Assembly (NCBI RefSeq): GCF_949628265.1
Contig: NC_088789.1
Location: 19,523,883 to 19,587,882 of the forward strand
Direction: 5' to 3'
From: Cloeon dipterum
Taxonomy: Eukaryota; Arthropoda; Insecta; Ephemeroptera; Baetidae
DNA: 64,000 nt
Shown here piece after piece: positions 38,601-50,702 of this stretch. The position numbers and the translations under genes are program-made. Position 1 is the first letter of the stretch. Every line of letters starts with the position of its first letter. Below the pieces are notes generated by a model. It had not been told where the DNA came from, did not search any database, and saw nothing but the letters and a program-made list of their open reading frames with translations.

Positions 38601-41600
38601 GCTCGATCGAAAAGAAAAATGGCTCGCTGGCGGTAAATAACAATCCACGGCACGAAATTTTTTGCTAAGCCTCGCCGCAGAAAATAAAAATAAATAAAAA
38701 GCAGCTTTTGGGCGCGGAGCTGGCTTTTTTCGTCGGCACATACATTCACGCGTGAACGATATTTAATTAATTTTGCCCAAGTAGCATGAAAGATTAATCC
38801 TTGCGAAAATTTTGATGCGTGAATTTGAAACGAATGCATATTATAAGCTACATGCAAAGCCCAGGCGCTTTAATTAAAAACGAAAACGTGTGTGTGCATA
38901 GAGATTAAAGGGTCGGTTGTCGGTTGCTTGCCTCTCTCGGCAGCACATGACGCAAGCATAAAGAGGCGAATTTGACTGTGAAAGAACGGATGAAGAAGTG
39001 AGCGCTCGTCTGCAAAACCGGAAGCTTAGCGAGCGCTCTCCACACGAAATTACGCAAGCCTCCCTCTCCTATAAGAGCGTTTCGCCATTGAGAAGTGACA
39101 AAATGTATCTCGTCAGTCCGCTACATGATGTGGACGTCGTGGGTGCCTACCTCATGCCCTAAATAAATTTCTCAATTTTCATGTCAAATTTTTCTTAATT
39201 CGATTTACCTGATCGCATCAAAAAGCCCAAAAAATTAAGTAATTTAACTGAAAAAAACGCATGATTGATTGCAAAATGAGTGGCGTTGGAAGAAAACTTG
39301 TATTTTTTGTGATAAGTAAACAACGTTCCTTCGTTTAAATTGTTATTTGTTCAACTAACATGTCTACTTTTTATTCGACTAACTAGTTGTTTTTTATTGA
39401 ATTAACTTTCCACTCCAAGCAAAGGTTAACAAAAATATAATGAGATAAAGGTTAAATAAATAAATTTTCAAATGACAAATTATGTGACACTCTACAAAAA
39501 TTCTACTCTGCAAAGGAGTATTTATTCATTTATTGTTTCTTAATTTTGCGTGTGAGACTCTTTTGTGATGGAAAGCATGGCGGAGAAAAATTACAAAAAT
39601 GTTAACAAGAAAACTCTAGGGATGTAAAACGATTTAATTTGTGAAGATTTTATGATGTGGAATTTTTACATGACTTTGTAACAATTTGGTTTACTGGACT
39701 TTGAGGAATACGATTGAAAATTTCAAACTCGTTTTAAAAATACTTTTTGCTTAATTCAGATGAAAATCAAATCATAGAGAATTTTGGAACACATTTAAAT
39801 ACAAACGCTAAAAATCATTTTTTATGAAATTGTCATGAAGACACATGCATAGTTTCGGATTAGTCAGTTAGGATAAAGTATGGCACCCCACATGCTTGCT
39901 GCAGGCACGAATTTCTGTTTTCAGTTTCTCCGAGACTGCGGTGTTATTTTTCCCACTCTCTCTCCTCATGTAGTGCCACATCTGAGGAACTACTATTCTG
40001 CAAGTCTGATTTTCCGGGCATATGGAGTGGATCAATATGTGTCGCCTAGCGAGCATAGAATAAATAGGAAAGCAAGCGGCGCGCTGTCGTCTCAAACGGA
40101 GTGTTTGTCGACCAAATTCAACTGAGTAAGTGAATAAGTATGTGAGCGTTTTCGCATTCCATCATCGGAGGAGTGAGCGAATGAGCCCATTTCGTCGGTT
40201 ATGTTAAATAAACACGCACATGGTGCCTGCGAGAAAACAAACAACCGCTCTCTGTGTTTTACTTGCGTCGATGTGGAGCCGCTGCACCAAGTGACCCGTA
40301 GCAAATTAAGATGTTGCTCCAAAAATCATTAGCAATTCAATTAGCAGTGCTCCGGTGAGGCTGTTTTTGCAGGGGGCGCCGGCCCACGCAGCTTCTCCAC
40401 GGCTGCGTGCGAACCATTTTTGCTGCCGCCAAAACTTGCTAATTAGACAGCACGCTTCACAGTCAAAAAGACAAAAAAGGCAATTCACGTAACGTAACGT
40501 TGTTAGGGATATCTTGATGAATGTCAAGCAATAACTAATTAACACTAACAGCGAAATTCACACCAGCTTTAATAGGAAACTATGGAATCTCCAATCTTTG
40601 CAATATCGTTAGAAATTTTAATACACATGCCACTTTCCCGGACAAATTCCTGCGAAACGTTGACATGATTTCTCAAAAATTTAAGCAACTAGAAAAAAAT
40701 TTCAGGACACTCGAAATTAAGCTTGGATCTTTGGTAACATCTCCTGAAAAAATCAAACCTTTCCTAAGAGCCATTTTTGCTGCGCGTTATTTAAGCTCCT
40801 GCCAATTAAAAATTAAAAAAAAAGTTTCCCAAAATGTAAAAAATTAACACTTCTTCTAAACGAGCTGATTCCAAAAAGGTTTGGTGTTAAAAAGTCGGAG
40901 TTTTTTGAAAAGTTACGACGTGTTGAAAATTTGGAATGTTTCGGAAAGGTTTAAATTTTTTAAGCTTATCCTGAAGAGTCCAAACAACATTAATTTAAAA
41001 ATTTTGTCAAATGCCTCATTTCCTGAAGAAATTTAAAAAATATATTTATCAAAATTAGGTGGAAAACACAGTACTTCGAAGCTCCAGAATGGACAACTCT
41101 GTGTATTTATTCATAACTAGATTATTTGCGGGTTAAGCAAAGCGTATTTATGTGCACCAACCAAACACGCCGAACATTTCGATTAATTAACCTGCTGATC
41201 CGCATGCACGCCGCAAATATAGCGTGCGTTTAAAACAAACAGTCTGTTTGCCCATCTCGGCGAGCTGTTTGTGCGCTTCTCCATCAACAGGCACGCACCG
41301 TATCAATCAGTTTAGATTCCAATTTAGCGCGTTTCGTTTCCATTAACATGCACCGCCTGTGAAAAACAAATCAGAGCTGGAAATTAAAACCGATACCGGC
41401 TCCCCCGGTCCGTTTCATCGACATGTCCGTTGGTAGCTCACTAATTAAAAGCGGCAAAAAGGCCCGAAATGTATACACTCGAGCGTGGAATGGCATCTAC
41501 CTTAGCGGCAGGTGCAATTAAAACACGCTCACAGCAGGGTGAAACCACGCGGAAGGATTAATTCGCAGTTTCGGGGCATTGACACGCAGCACGCAAATTA

Positions 41601-44600
41601 GTCGGCAAGATGCAGACGCAAACTCCCCCTGCCACTGCTGCCGAGGAGCAGAGCCGATTACATCCGGCTTAATGGCTCCGACTTACCTGCAACAGAAAGC
41701 GAATCAGAATTAGTACACAGCGCGCAACAACAGAATACGAGATCGAGGGTAGCGGCGTTTCAGTGCTGACTCGATTGTTTGCGTTGCTTGCGAGAGGGCA
41801 TTTGAGTGATTTACGCGTGCCAAGCATAAATTGCTGTAATGACGCTGCTTTTGACCAATATTGCCGCGGCTCGCGATTAATTACGGGCCCCGTGTCGTCT
41901 GACACTGAAAGGGTGTGTCTCGGCTGCACATTCCCGCCTGGCGCCGTTTTGGGAAAGTGCCGACATATTCCGAGTGCTCGGCTGCATGCTCATTAATTGT
42001 ATTCCCAAAAGCGCGAAATGCGCAGCTGTGCTAAAATTGGCCTAGCACAGCAGCCCGAAAATAGCTCGGATGGATGAGTGATGTTTGCCGAGGGCATCAT
42101 TAGGGACTTACACGCTTTTGCGGCTTTGAGCCGAAATTTCAAACAGCGTAACTGAACTGCACGCACCGCAAATTGGCGAAAGCTTGATTTATGGCCATTA
42201 CCAAATATTTAGCTTCACCCTGTTTGGCAATGATAATATTAACTCCGCAAATCTAAACGCTGGCAGTTTTCAAAGTTTTAACTTTGAATTAATGAGCAAT
42301 GAAAATTTATCCAGAGTTCAGAATTATAGAAGGTATATTTTTCCTGTACGCCTGATTTACGTTTGTACGCCCAATTAAGCACATGCAAAGAACTCTTAGA
42401 ACATTTTTGGTCCTAATTTAACATCATCTAATGCTTCATTTGGAGACAAAACCATCAAAAACAACAAACAACCAAGCGCCGATTTATTTGAAAACTTCAA
42501 TTTAAAGAGATATACATATTTTATTAATCCTTTTGTCTTAAGTGTATTCTGAGGGTTGATGGTAAATTTTAAAAGGGGGTTCACGTTCGGATCATTAAGT
42601 TGTTTTTAATAGCGTTAAAATATAATTGCTGCACTAAGTTTTCAGCTTCTTTAAAAATAAATATAATTATACCCTCATCGTCGACGGCCTCTAATGACAT
42701 TAAACAAATAAAAAGCCTCGTTAGTGCTGACCTAATTTTTTAAGAGGGAGAGCTGAGTGTAAGTAACTGAGCAAATAATAGCACAATAAAATTATAATAA
42801 AGGAGATCTGCAGCAATGTTAGCTCGTCGTGAGCGCATCAAAACCCCAAAGCCAAACATGCCATTGTTTCCGGCTGCAAACAACATAAAAGTGCTCCATA
42901 CAAGGACGTCGGCCGACAGCTCTAATGTGCAAACAGAACCGGCTCGTTTGCTTTTAATGAAATTTAAATGAGTGGATTCTAGACGCCAGCGTGCAACCTT
43001 CTGCGATGTCCAAACAATTGTCTGGATTCATGCGGACAAGGAAGGAAGGAAAAAAGCGGCCGTTTGCGCCTTCACCGCCGAATTGCGCGCGTTCACAGGT
43101 CGCAGGCAATAAGGCGCGGGGTGGGCTGAGAATAAAACGCCGGTCGGCTGGCTCCCCTGACTATCGTCGGAAAAAAGGCCGACCCGAATAATGAGTTGCC
43201 TTTGCAAAATGAGAATTTCTCCAGGCGGCGAAGGTGCGCTCGCTCGCTCGTTGCTTCGTAGCTGCCGGCCCTTTTTATGATTTCCTCTTTTCCCTAGACG
43301 AAAGCAAGCTGCAAGCGCGAGAAAAGCCGTGGAATTTCTCTGCTGCTGCAGCTTCTTGTTGTTGCCGCCGCGCCGAACAAAGAGCTCAACAACTTGGCTC
43401 TGGCAAAGAGACCGCAGAATTTATATATATTTCAATAATGAAAATTCTACGAGTGGTTCCTTTGGGAGCATATATAAATCCTTTTATTTTCCCAGGGCGA
43501 GAGCCGCGCATCGAGTGTTATATTTAGTGCTGTGAATTTTAGACGTGTTTTATTTGTAACTACAGGTCGATTTTTTTACTTTTGAGAAAGATATTCATAT
43601 TTTTTACAGGTCACAGACTTTTTAGCTGATTTAAACGATTCTAATGAACGCTCAGATGACTTAAAATTGCATGATTTGAGCTCAGTTTATAGTCTCGCAA
43701 CGATTGGAGGTAAAGAAAAAAGTCTATCCTATAAATATCACAGTAGTATTTGTTTGTTGTCGGCGTGCAGAAATGGACGGGCACAGAGCAGCGGCTCGCC
43801 GTTTCCCTCCGCTCTTCCGCCCATGTGGAGTGCAACCAGCAACTTCCTCTGCTGGTACCGGTGCGCGCGCGGGCATGAAGGAGCCGCCGTGAGCGGGCAC
43901 AAGAGATTTCCGACAAGAGCCAACCGGCAACTCTTTTGCCAAATCTATGGAACTCTTTTCAAGAACCCACGTCAACGCGGCCTCAAGAATTTAATATAAG
44001 GTGTTGTCGGTGGCGTCTGGGGGAAAAAAGAGCAGCAACACGCTCTGGACAGCCAAACGAAAGGAGAATTTTTGTGTGGCCTCTTGCACTTGGCCCAAAT
44101 CTTTTTCATTCTTTCGCTTTTTTCCGCTGCAGTGCCTTCCGACACGCGGCTGAACACAGAAGGAGACATTTTCAGGAGAGATAAAAAATTTGATCTAACA
44201 AAATTTGTTTATCAGAATGTTTTAAATGAAAAGTTTGTAATGATTATGTAATGATATTGTTTTAAATGTAACAAACATGTTCTAACTATTAACAAATTAT
44301 TTTAGTTATTGAAATTATAGAAATAATACAGTAACTTCTCTATTGGCAGTTCCTTTTTTATTAGTTAAAATTTTAAGAAAAATATCGTGAGAAATAAGTT
44401 TTACTGTATTTAAAATACAAATTAAGTTTAAATATAAGACGATGATAATTTGAAAATAAAATTAATTAAATAAAATTAAAAAACGAAAGATTTTTATGTA
44501 ATAAAAAAATATTTTCGAGTCAAGCTATTTTTAATCAATAATTATTAGCTGGTTCTTTTTAGCTGCAAAGGGCAACTTTTATTAATTTTAGTGATACACA

Positions 44601-45798
44601 CAATTTTAATTTGTCTATATAAAAGGGCAAAGATCACGTCTTATATGTATTAATATATTTTAAAAAATGACAAGATTAAATTTAATTTAGGTCTAAATTC
44701 TTTGATTAATAAATTCCACAACATATATTCACGAATTTATATAAGGACGACTGTCTGTTAAATGATGATAATTTTACTAAGGCAACTTGAGCATCCACCG
44801 CAGTTCCTCTTTCGCCAGAAACCAACAAACCGTCTGTGCAAGGGGACAAGAAGATCTCATTAAGCGATATTATTATTTACTGCAAGAGTAGCCCTGTGTT
44901 TTCGTTGGGGCTGTTTATCCCCACTAATGAAAGTCGAAGAGGTCAAAAAGAGCCTGCAGGCTGTTTTTCACAACAGGCCTCCACTTGCCTCAGAAAATCG
45001 ATACTTGGAGATGGTCATTGCAGCACATATTAGCGGCGCCTAGTGAGGATAACAATCTGCCTTAAATTAAACAAATTTTAAATTGTCATCCTCTCATCAA
45101 CAGGCGTATAGCTGAATTTCGAGGGCAGCAGGGCCGAGCAGTGAAGAGCAGTATTCGCGAATGAAAAGAGCCGGGTGGTCCAGGGCGAAAAGTGGTGCAG
45201 CGCAACCAGGCTCCACACGACATCTGTCGACGAAGCGGCGAGCCAGCGAACGCGAATCGACCCGTGTCGATTTACCTATGCACAAGTTATTGCCTGGCGA
45301 TCCGCAATGAGCCGACTCAATCTGCAATTTTAACGCAATCCAAAAGCTTTTTGCTCCACCAACGCGCGATTAAATTCGTAATTGGTATCGATTCGCCGAG
45401 TGCAGCAGCGGCCGCGACGTCGGCTCAGTAATTGGCCTTTCTTTCCCTTGCGACTCTTACAGTGGTCCAATTATTCTGGTTGCTCGCGGCTCTTTCTTCC
45501 ATCCTCTTTGTCGTAATGCCGATTTAATGGTTGCATGAGGGGAACGATATTTTTCACCATTCAAGTTTACATCACTGTTGTAAATGAGCAATTCGAAAAG
45601 AATTAATAAATCCGAGTTAAAAATGGTTGAAGGTGGATATTCTGAACCATCAAGAAATGAAAATTTTAATATATTGTGCAAAGATACGAATAACAGTAGC
45701 AATTGTAGCAAGGCCATTTCTAAGGTTCATTTAAATTTTAATTTCTTGATCGTACTAGAAAATTTAAAATTAATTTCCACCTCCAAATAATAAATTTT

Positions 45799-45875
45799 TG
45801 TCAGGAGAAATTATATTAAATGCAGCTCGCTGCGCACCGAGGATTCGAGGAAGCTGCATTTAATTTCTGCTGACA
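45799..45875. other. Hairpin of precursor-microRNA size
   Basis: The left arm TGTCAG-G-AGAAATT-(ATATT)-AAATGCAGCT pairs with the right arm AGCTGCATTT-AATTTCT-G-CTGACA. It gives 10, 7 and 6 base pairs in a row, broken by one 5-base bulge and one mismatch, with a 24-base loop at 45,828-45,851. The length (77 bases) fits a microRNA precursor, but the bulge is large for one. A small MITE is the alternative. I recognise no known microRNA. Confidence 0.35.
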
Positions 45876-48095
45876 GTTTTGACAACGTCGCTTGCTTCTG
45901 CTTTCATTGGCATCTACCAACAATTAAGACGTTTTTCAATATTTTTACGTCATACTTTATTGGCCCGAGCATCATTCCATAATTGGAATGATAACTTCAA
46001 ATTAATACATATTATTAATCAACGCTTAAATGTCTTTATCTATTATTCAAAACACTTCGGAATGGACATTTTTTGTATTTTTTAAGGTTTCGTTAGGTGA
46101 CTTATCTAAAATTTAATTTAATAACTTATTTAGGGATAACTTTTTATCGGCATCTCGTGAATTTGTCTTTTTAACAGAAATGGTTTTGGTTAGATGCTTT
46201 GATTTAATTTCCCAAATCTAAAATTAAGGAAATAGATGGAAAAAACGAAGAAAAATGTAGCAGTTGAAAGTTGAAAAGGAAGCAACTCAAGGAATGTTCA
46301 CCTGTTAAAATATTTTTATTTTAATTTTGAGCCTGGGTTTTGTTGAATTCTCTAATAAGTTTGGCTTGTATTCGTGAAAAAGCTGAAACTACGTTGTAAA
46401 ATCAACCACTGGGGCTCTAGGCAACGATGAAATACGATGCACAGATTTTTTCACTACTTGTCATATACTTGAAAAATACATATTAGAAAATTTACTAAAA
46501 GCTCATACAAGCCGGGTATCACTTAGAAAATGTCAATTACTTGTGTTTAGATAGTTAATTATTAAGATTATTCGACTATTGTCCTGAATTTATTTTAGCA
46601 TATTTATGTTTTATCTCAAAATTTGCAACAAAAACTGGCTATAGTCTGAAAATCAGGTCAACAGTGGTGATTTACGGCCTCAACATCAACACATTGATGA
46701 CGTCATAATGTCTCATTTTCCAGTGCACCTCGGCAGCCAATTTTTTGGTCCAAACAACATTTTTATTTCCCAGTAGAGATTTAATGTTTTAAAAAATTGA
46801 ACGTGACCACCAGTAACATTGCGAGCAACGCTGACGCCCTTTTTTATTTTTGCGTCCATGAATGGGTTGGTTATTGGCAAAGTTTGTCGTCCGTGTTGAC
46901 GTCCGTCCTTTCAGCGGGGAGGCCACCTGGGAGCCGGGCGGTAAATTGAGAGGACACGTGGGCAAGGTAACTCAATTTGCTTTCGCATCCGGCGGCGTCC
47001 GCATCAATAATCGTCGCCCATCAAAATTCAAGAGGGAACGAGAGGATGGAGGAGCGTGCCGACAGGAACCAAGAGCAAAGACCACGGCACTCAATTCAAC
47101 AGATGACGAACGTTGCGAATTTAACAACAGCCTCGTTCGCAACTGGTTGCGTCTTACCCACTGCACGGTTTCCCATCATCGACCGTCGCGTGACATGAGA
47201 ATTTGCATTTCCCCTGAGCTTTCTTATTTACTTTTCTGGTCGTCAGTACAGGAAAAAATGTATTTGAAAAGATGTTGTACACCTTTGGTGTTTTATGAAG
47301 ATATTTCATCGAAAGAAAGATCTGATTGATTTTTTTAACAACACTTTTTTATCCCATTACCAAACATGAATTAATGATTTCAATTCAAAATGTTTTGAAG
47401 ATGAAAATTGTTTTAGGTGCGTACTCATAAAAATGTAATTTCTGTTAAAAAAGATTTTTGTTAAAAAAAAAATAAAATAAAATAATTTAAAAAGATTAAA
47501 TTACAAAGCTCTCAACTTGACCTCGTGCAAGATCTGGCTTAAAAAATTATAAATATGATTGTTACAAATTAAATATGCATATTTTGAAATGCATAAAAAA
47601 ATCTGCATATTCAAGATAGTGCGTTTATGGGCAAAATAATTGTATCGTTCTTAATAAAAATTCCATTAGCCAAAATCCAATCAATATTTTGGGTATAAAA
47701 ATATATTTAATTTTGTAAAAAAGCATGATTATGATTACGCCATCTTTAAATTGATTTGCAAACTAAAAGAAAGATTCACGCTTCAAATCGAAAACATATT
47801 TCAACTGCGCTGTAAAGTTCTACAGCAAAATCAAGAGCCTTGTATTGCACAGCTGGGTGGCCAAGGTGAGGTGCGCAAATTTAGCTGCGCAAAATTTGTA
47901 AAACAGCAAATAGATAACGTTCACACATGTCGTATAATCCACAGTAAAGAGAAATTCAAACGGTAACCTAGGAAAAACTTTGCACTATGCTAATTAAAAA
48001 TAAAAAGTTCGAGGAAAGATATTATCACAATTTTTTAGTGCAGATCATTCAATTAAAATGAAAATTTCTTGGTTCTCATTTTCTGTATGCTCCAG

Positions 48096-48278
48096 ATGAT
48101 TCTCGTCCTCGCCCTCGTGGCCGTCGCTGCTTCCCAGTGGGTTTTAACTTAGCCCATACGCCTACGGCTCCTACACACCATCTACAACGGCTTTTACCGT
48201 GAATCATACGCACGCCCCTACGCCTACTCCTATGGCCTGGGCTACCGCACTGGATACGCCTACCCCTACCTTGTTTAA
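48096..48278 (+). pseudogene. Broken small secreted Tyr-rich peptide gene
   Basis: An ATG follows a CTCCAG acceptor-like sequence and starts a hydrophobic signal-peptide-like stretch, MILVLALVAVAAS. In insects, small cuticular or neuropeptide-like secreted proteins often have the signal peptide split by an early intron, which this would fit. The frame hits TAG at 48,150-48,152. The next bases in a different frame read SPYAYGSYTP, and the original frame then resumes as IYNGFYRESYARPYAYSYG and ends YAYPYLV with TAA at 48,276-48,278. The gene therefore seems to carry two compensating frame changes and an internal stop. The Tyr/Gly/Pro/Ala-rich composition is typical of small insect cuticle-type or neuropeptide-like peptides. 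It is either a pseudogene or an assembly error. Confidence 0.55.
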
Positions 48279-48542
48279 GATAATATGACTTTGTAACCGA
48301 TCTAACGTTTTAAAACTTTCACAGGTGCCAAATTTATCATCTTGATATATTTGAAAAACAAAAAATTATTACAATAGAAAATTTGAAGAAAAAAAATATT
48401 TATTGAAGAATCTATTTACTTTAGATCTTTTAAATTGCCAGCAATAATATATTATTAAGTGTCAATACTAGATTTAATTGCATTTAATAAATTCATTCAA
48501 TACTTGATTTAAAGAACAATTTAAAATATAGAATCATAAAAA
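48279..48542. other. AT-rich spacer
   Basis: AT-rich DNA without a recognisable element between the broken peptide gene and the small Cys/His-rich ORF. Confidence 0.5.
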
Positions 48543-48785
48543 ATGTTAACTGTTTACCATCCAAATTGGAAGGGAGCCACTTTTGTTGACAAACACAAGT
48601 TCCTGAGACACGCTTGTCACGGGTTTCACTATTTGATCTGTAAAAAAGTGACCTTTCACTCCTGCGCGAGTGAGGACTGCGAGTGCAAATTCTGTGATAA
48701 ATCAATCAACTTTCACCATTTCCTTGAATGTGATAAGAACAATAATTGGACACTGTCAAGCCGCCAAAGCAAAAACGAGCAGTGA
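48543..48785 (+). CDS. Small Cys/His-rich ORF, possibly FLYWCH-like
   Basis: This is an open frame of 80 residues from ATG at 48,543 to TGA at 48,783-48,785. It has seven cysteines (25, 33, 41, 46, 48, 51, 63) and many histidines. The stretch KFLRHACHGFHYLICKK followed by Cys41 and a His-His pair at 58-59 recalls the FLYWCH zinc-finger layout (aromatic, Cys, Cys, then His-x-His), although the signature Trp is replaced by Leu31. FLYWCH domains occur in insect chromatin proteins and in transposases of the Mutator type, so this could be a host gene, one exon of one, or a transposon remnant. The domain call is tentative. Codon use is not GC-biased, unlike the conserved genes here, and no splice signals clearly frame it. 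Confidence 0.35.
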   Translation: MLTVYHPNWKGATFVDKHKFLRHACHGFHYLICKKVTFHSCASEDCECKFCDKSINFHHFLECDKNNNWTLSSRQSKNEQ

Positions 48786-50422
48786 ACTGTGATTTCCTTA
48801 TTATGTCTTTGTCTGTTGTACACCTTTGATAGTGCTCATCATCAATTCATAGCCTCTAAAATGTTCTGTATTATTTGCAGTTGCACAAAAATTATAATTT
48901 CACCAACTGGATTGACAAAGAAAATAGGAAAAAATAAGGGTAGATTTTGAGAAAAATATGATTCTCCTTTGAACACCAATCATTGCTGAAAATAATAATA
49001 ATCAAAATTCTCTACTTGAGTTCATACAGGATATTGTTAAAATATTAAAATTTAAACTAACTACATCACACCAAATACCTGCAGAACAAAAACAAAGCAG
49101 TATACATGAAACTATTTATCAGTCCCAAATTTTTTTTCATTTTAGTTTTAATGTTTTTAATCCTCCACCACACTAAATAGCTACCAAAATCCAATCAAAT
49201 TTGTTGTTACAAAATAAAACAGCTTAAAAATTTATAAACAATCAACAAAAAGAATAATTTTATTTTTCCGTTCAGTCAGCATTTTATTATTACGATTTTA
49301 TTTATTTTGATTTACAGAATAATAAGGGCTTCATAATTATTTTAACACTATAGGAATATTAAAATAGACGGTTAAAATTTATTGATACTTATTTTCATAC
49401 AAAAATATTAGACAAAATTTGAATTATTAATAACAGCAAAATACTCAATCAAAGAAAAAAGCCTTTTATCTTTTAAATTTGTAGCTAGTTCGAAGAACCA
49501 CTTTGATTGACTCCCCGCAAGTTTGGTAGAAGGTTGAAAGAGCAAATTCGGTTTTCCTGTAACGATCAATTCCACTAAACAATTTATCAAGGCACTCTAG
49601 TTAATCATCAGAAGCGATTGGCTCAACAGTGCAATAGTATGCTTTGGCCTTTAGGTGCACAAATAGTATACTCCAAGTAAAAAATAATAACAATTGAAAG
49701 TTTCCGACGAGACTACAAACATAAACGTTAAAAAATGTATAAAGTTGTTATAACTTTTCTCCTCGAGGAATTTATTCGGAATTAATTGATTAAACCCACC
49801 AACTTCTATCAGGTAATTTATGACAAATATACAAACACAATTGCCTAATCCGCAGTATATAATAATTAGAGCATACAAAATGTATTCGATCCTTGATATA
49901 TATTTTAATTGAGAGAGAGTGCTCTAATGAAATTAAACCAGCCAAGCGAAAAAAACTTGACTCTTATATTTTTGACTGTGCTGACTCATTGCTCTCCTAC
50001 ATTGCACTTCATTGACAGGGAAGATAATGAAAAATTCGCAAACAATACGAATACGGCAGAAATATGAAATATTCACGCTGCAATCCATAAATATACTTTT
50101 CACGTCACGTCTAAAGAGTGTCAAAGCAAGTTTGACAACAAAAACAAGAGTATAAAAGCATAATTGTTGCGTCACCAGGCGGCCACGGAGACGTGTGGCA
50201 ATTTAGCCTGGCGAAAAACGCAAAAAAGTACATAATATTACGTGTTCAAATATATATTATGTACTGAAAAGCGAGAAACGCGGCGGTGGATTTTATCTTT
50301 TGACAAGACAAGTGCAGAGCCCATCCCACTCGAGCCATAAATCGGCCGCCTGTTATCGCGAGGGGCCGGCGGAGGCGGCCGACGGCCTCGGCGGCCGGTC
50401 CGGTCGACGGCGGGGCACTCAC
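48786..50422. other. AT-rich DNA, presumed start of neurobeachin intron 1
   Basis: I see no gene or repeat structure in this AT-rich stretch. It lies directly downstream, on the minus strand, of the neurobeachin donor and is therefore probably intronic. Confidence 0.5.
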
Positions 50423-50668
50423 CAGGTGGAGGACGGTGTTGACAACCTCTCGGTTCGACACCTGGCCGACTTCGATGAGGCCGATGAGCACGGCGAACTT
50501 GATGTTGTCAGCGACGGTCATCCGGACGACGTCCTCGGGCCGGCGGGCCTCGGTCGCCGACACGGCCGACGCTTCGGCCATGCTCGACGCGGACTCCGAC
50601 TGGCTGCTGGGTGGTGGATTCGGCCGCGACACTTGCCTCGATTCTGCACTGGCCGAGTAAAACTGCAT
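50423..50668 (-). CDS. rg: Neurobeachin (rugose) N-terminal coding exon, partial
   Basis: This minus-strand exon encodes 82 residues from ATG at 50,668 to a CACCTG|GTGAGT donor after 50,423 (phase 0). The first about 50 residues are Ser/Ala/Pro-rich and probably disordered. They lead into [20 protein letters not shown] and NTVLHL, which is the conserved N-terminal start of neurobeachin, a very large BEACH-domain A-kinase anchor protein (rugose in Drosophila). It acts in vesicle trafficking and receptor targeting at synapses. In known neurobeachins the next residues begin LVGGEFD. I could not find that exon here, so the gene continues left across a long first intron or leaves the window. Codon use is strongly GC-biased. 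A 9-residue upstream reading frame ends four bases before the start. The head-to-head neighbour at 51,823 leaves about 1.15 kb for both promoters. The alternative family member is LRBA; insects usually have the single rugose gene. Confidence 0.85.
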
Positions 50669-50672
50669 CAAA

Positions 50673-50702
50673 TTACATACACACCCCGCTCGGGTCTGCC
50701 AT
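50673..50702 (-). promoter_or_regulatory. Short upstream ORF before the neurobeachin start
   Basis: On the minus strand an ATG at 50,702 (CAAT-ATG-G context) opens a nine-codon frame (MADPSGVCM) that stops at TAA 50,673-50,675, four bases before the neurobeachin ATG. If transcription starts upstream of it, it could reduce translation of the main frame. The GT and AG bases between the two starts are too close (about 22 bases) to be an intron. Confidence 0.5.

Larger units (their letters stand above)
30181..48095. other. Gene-poor stretch with GC-rich non-coding blocks
   Basis: No coding exon is supported apart from the hairpins listed separately. GC-rich blocks occur at about 31,060-32,140, 33,400-34,250, 34,720-35,040, 35,860-36,540, 38,000-38,640, 41,140-42,150, 42,800-43,420 and 43,760-44,160. 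Between them the DNA is AT-rich with many A/T homopolymer runs. The open frames in the GC blocks have no domain I recognise and overlap one another on both strands. If the neurobeachin gene continues left, this would be intron. Confidence 0.5.

Noticed and set aside
46862..47329. A 155-residue plus-strand open frame
   Set aside because: No domain or family resemblance, mixed codon use, and no splice sites that would link it to other exons. It is likely chance in a GC-richer block.
30300..50422. Splicing the 50.4 kb neurobeachin exon onto the 30.1 kb exon
   Set aside because: Phases disagree: the first ends in phase 0, while both candidate acceptors (CTCCTCAG and GTGTGCAG) of the second need phase 2; a phase-0 join at GTGTGCAG opens directly with a TGA stop.
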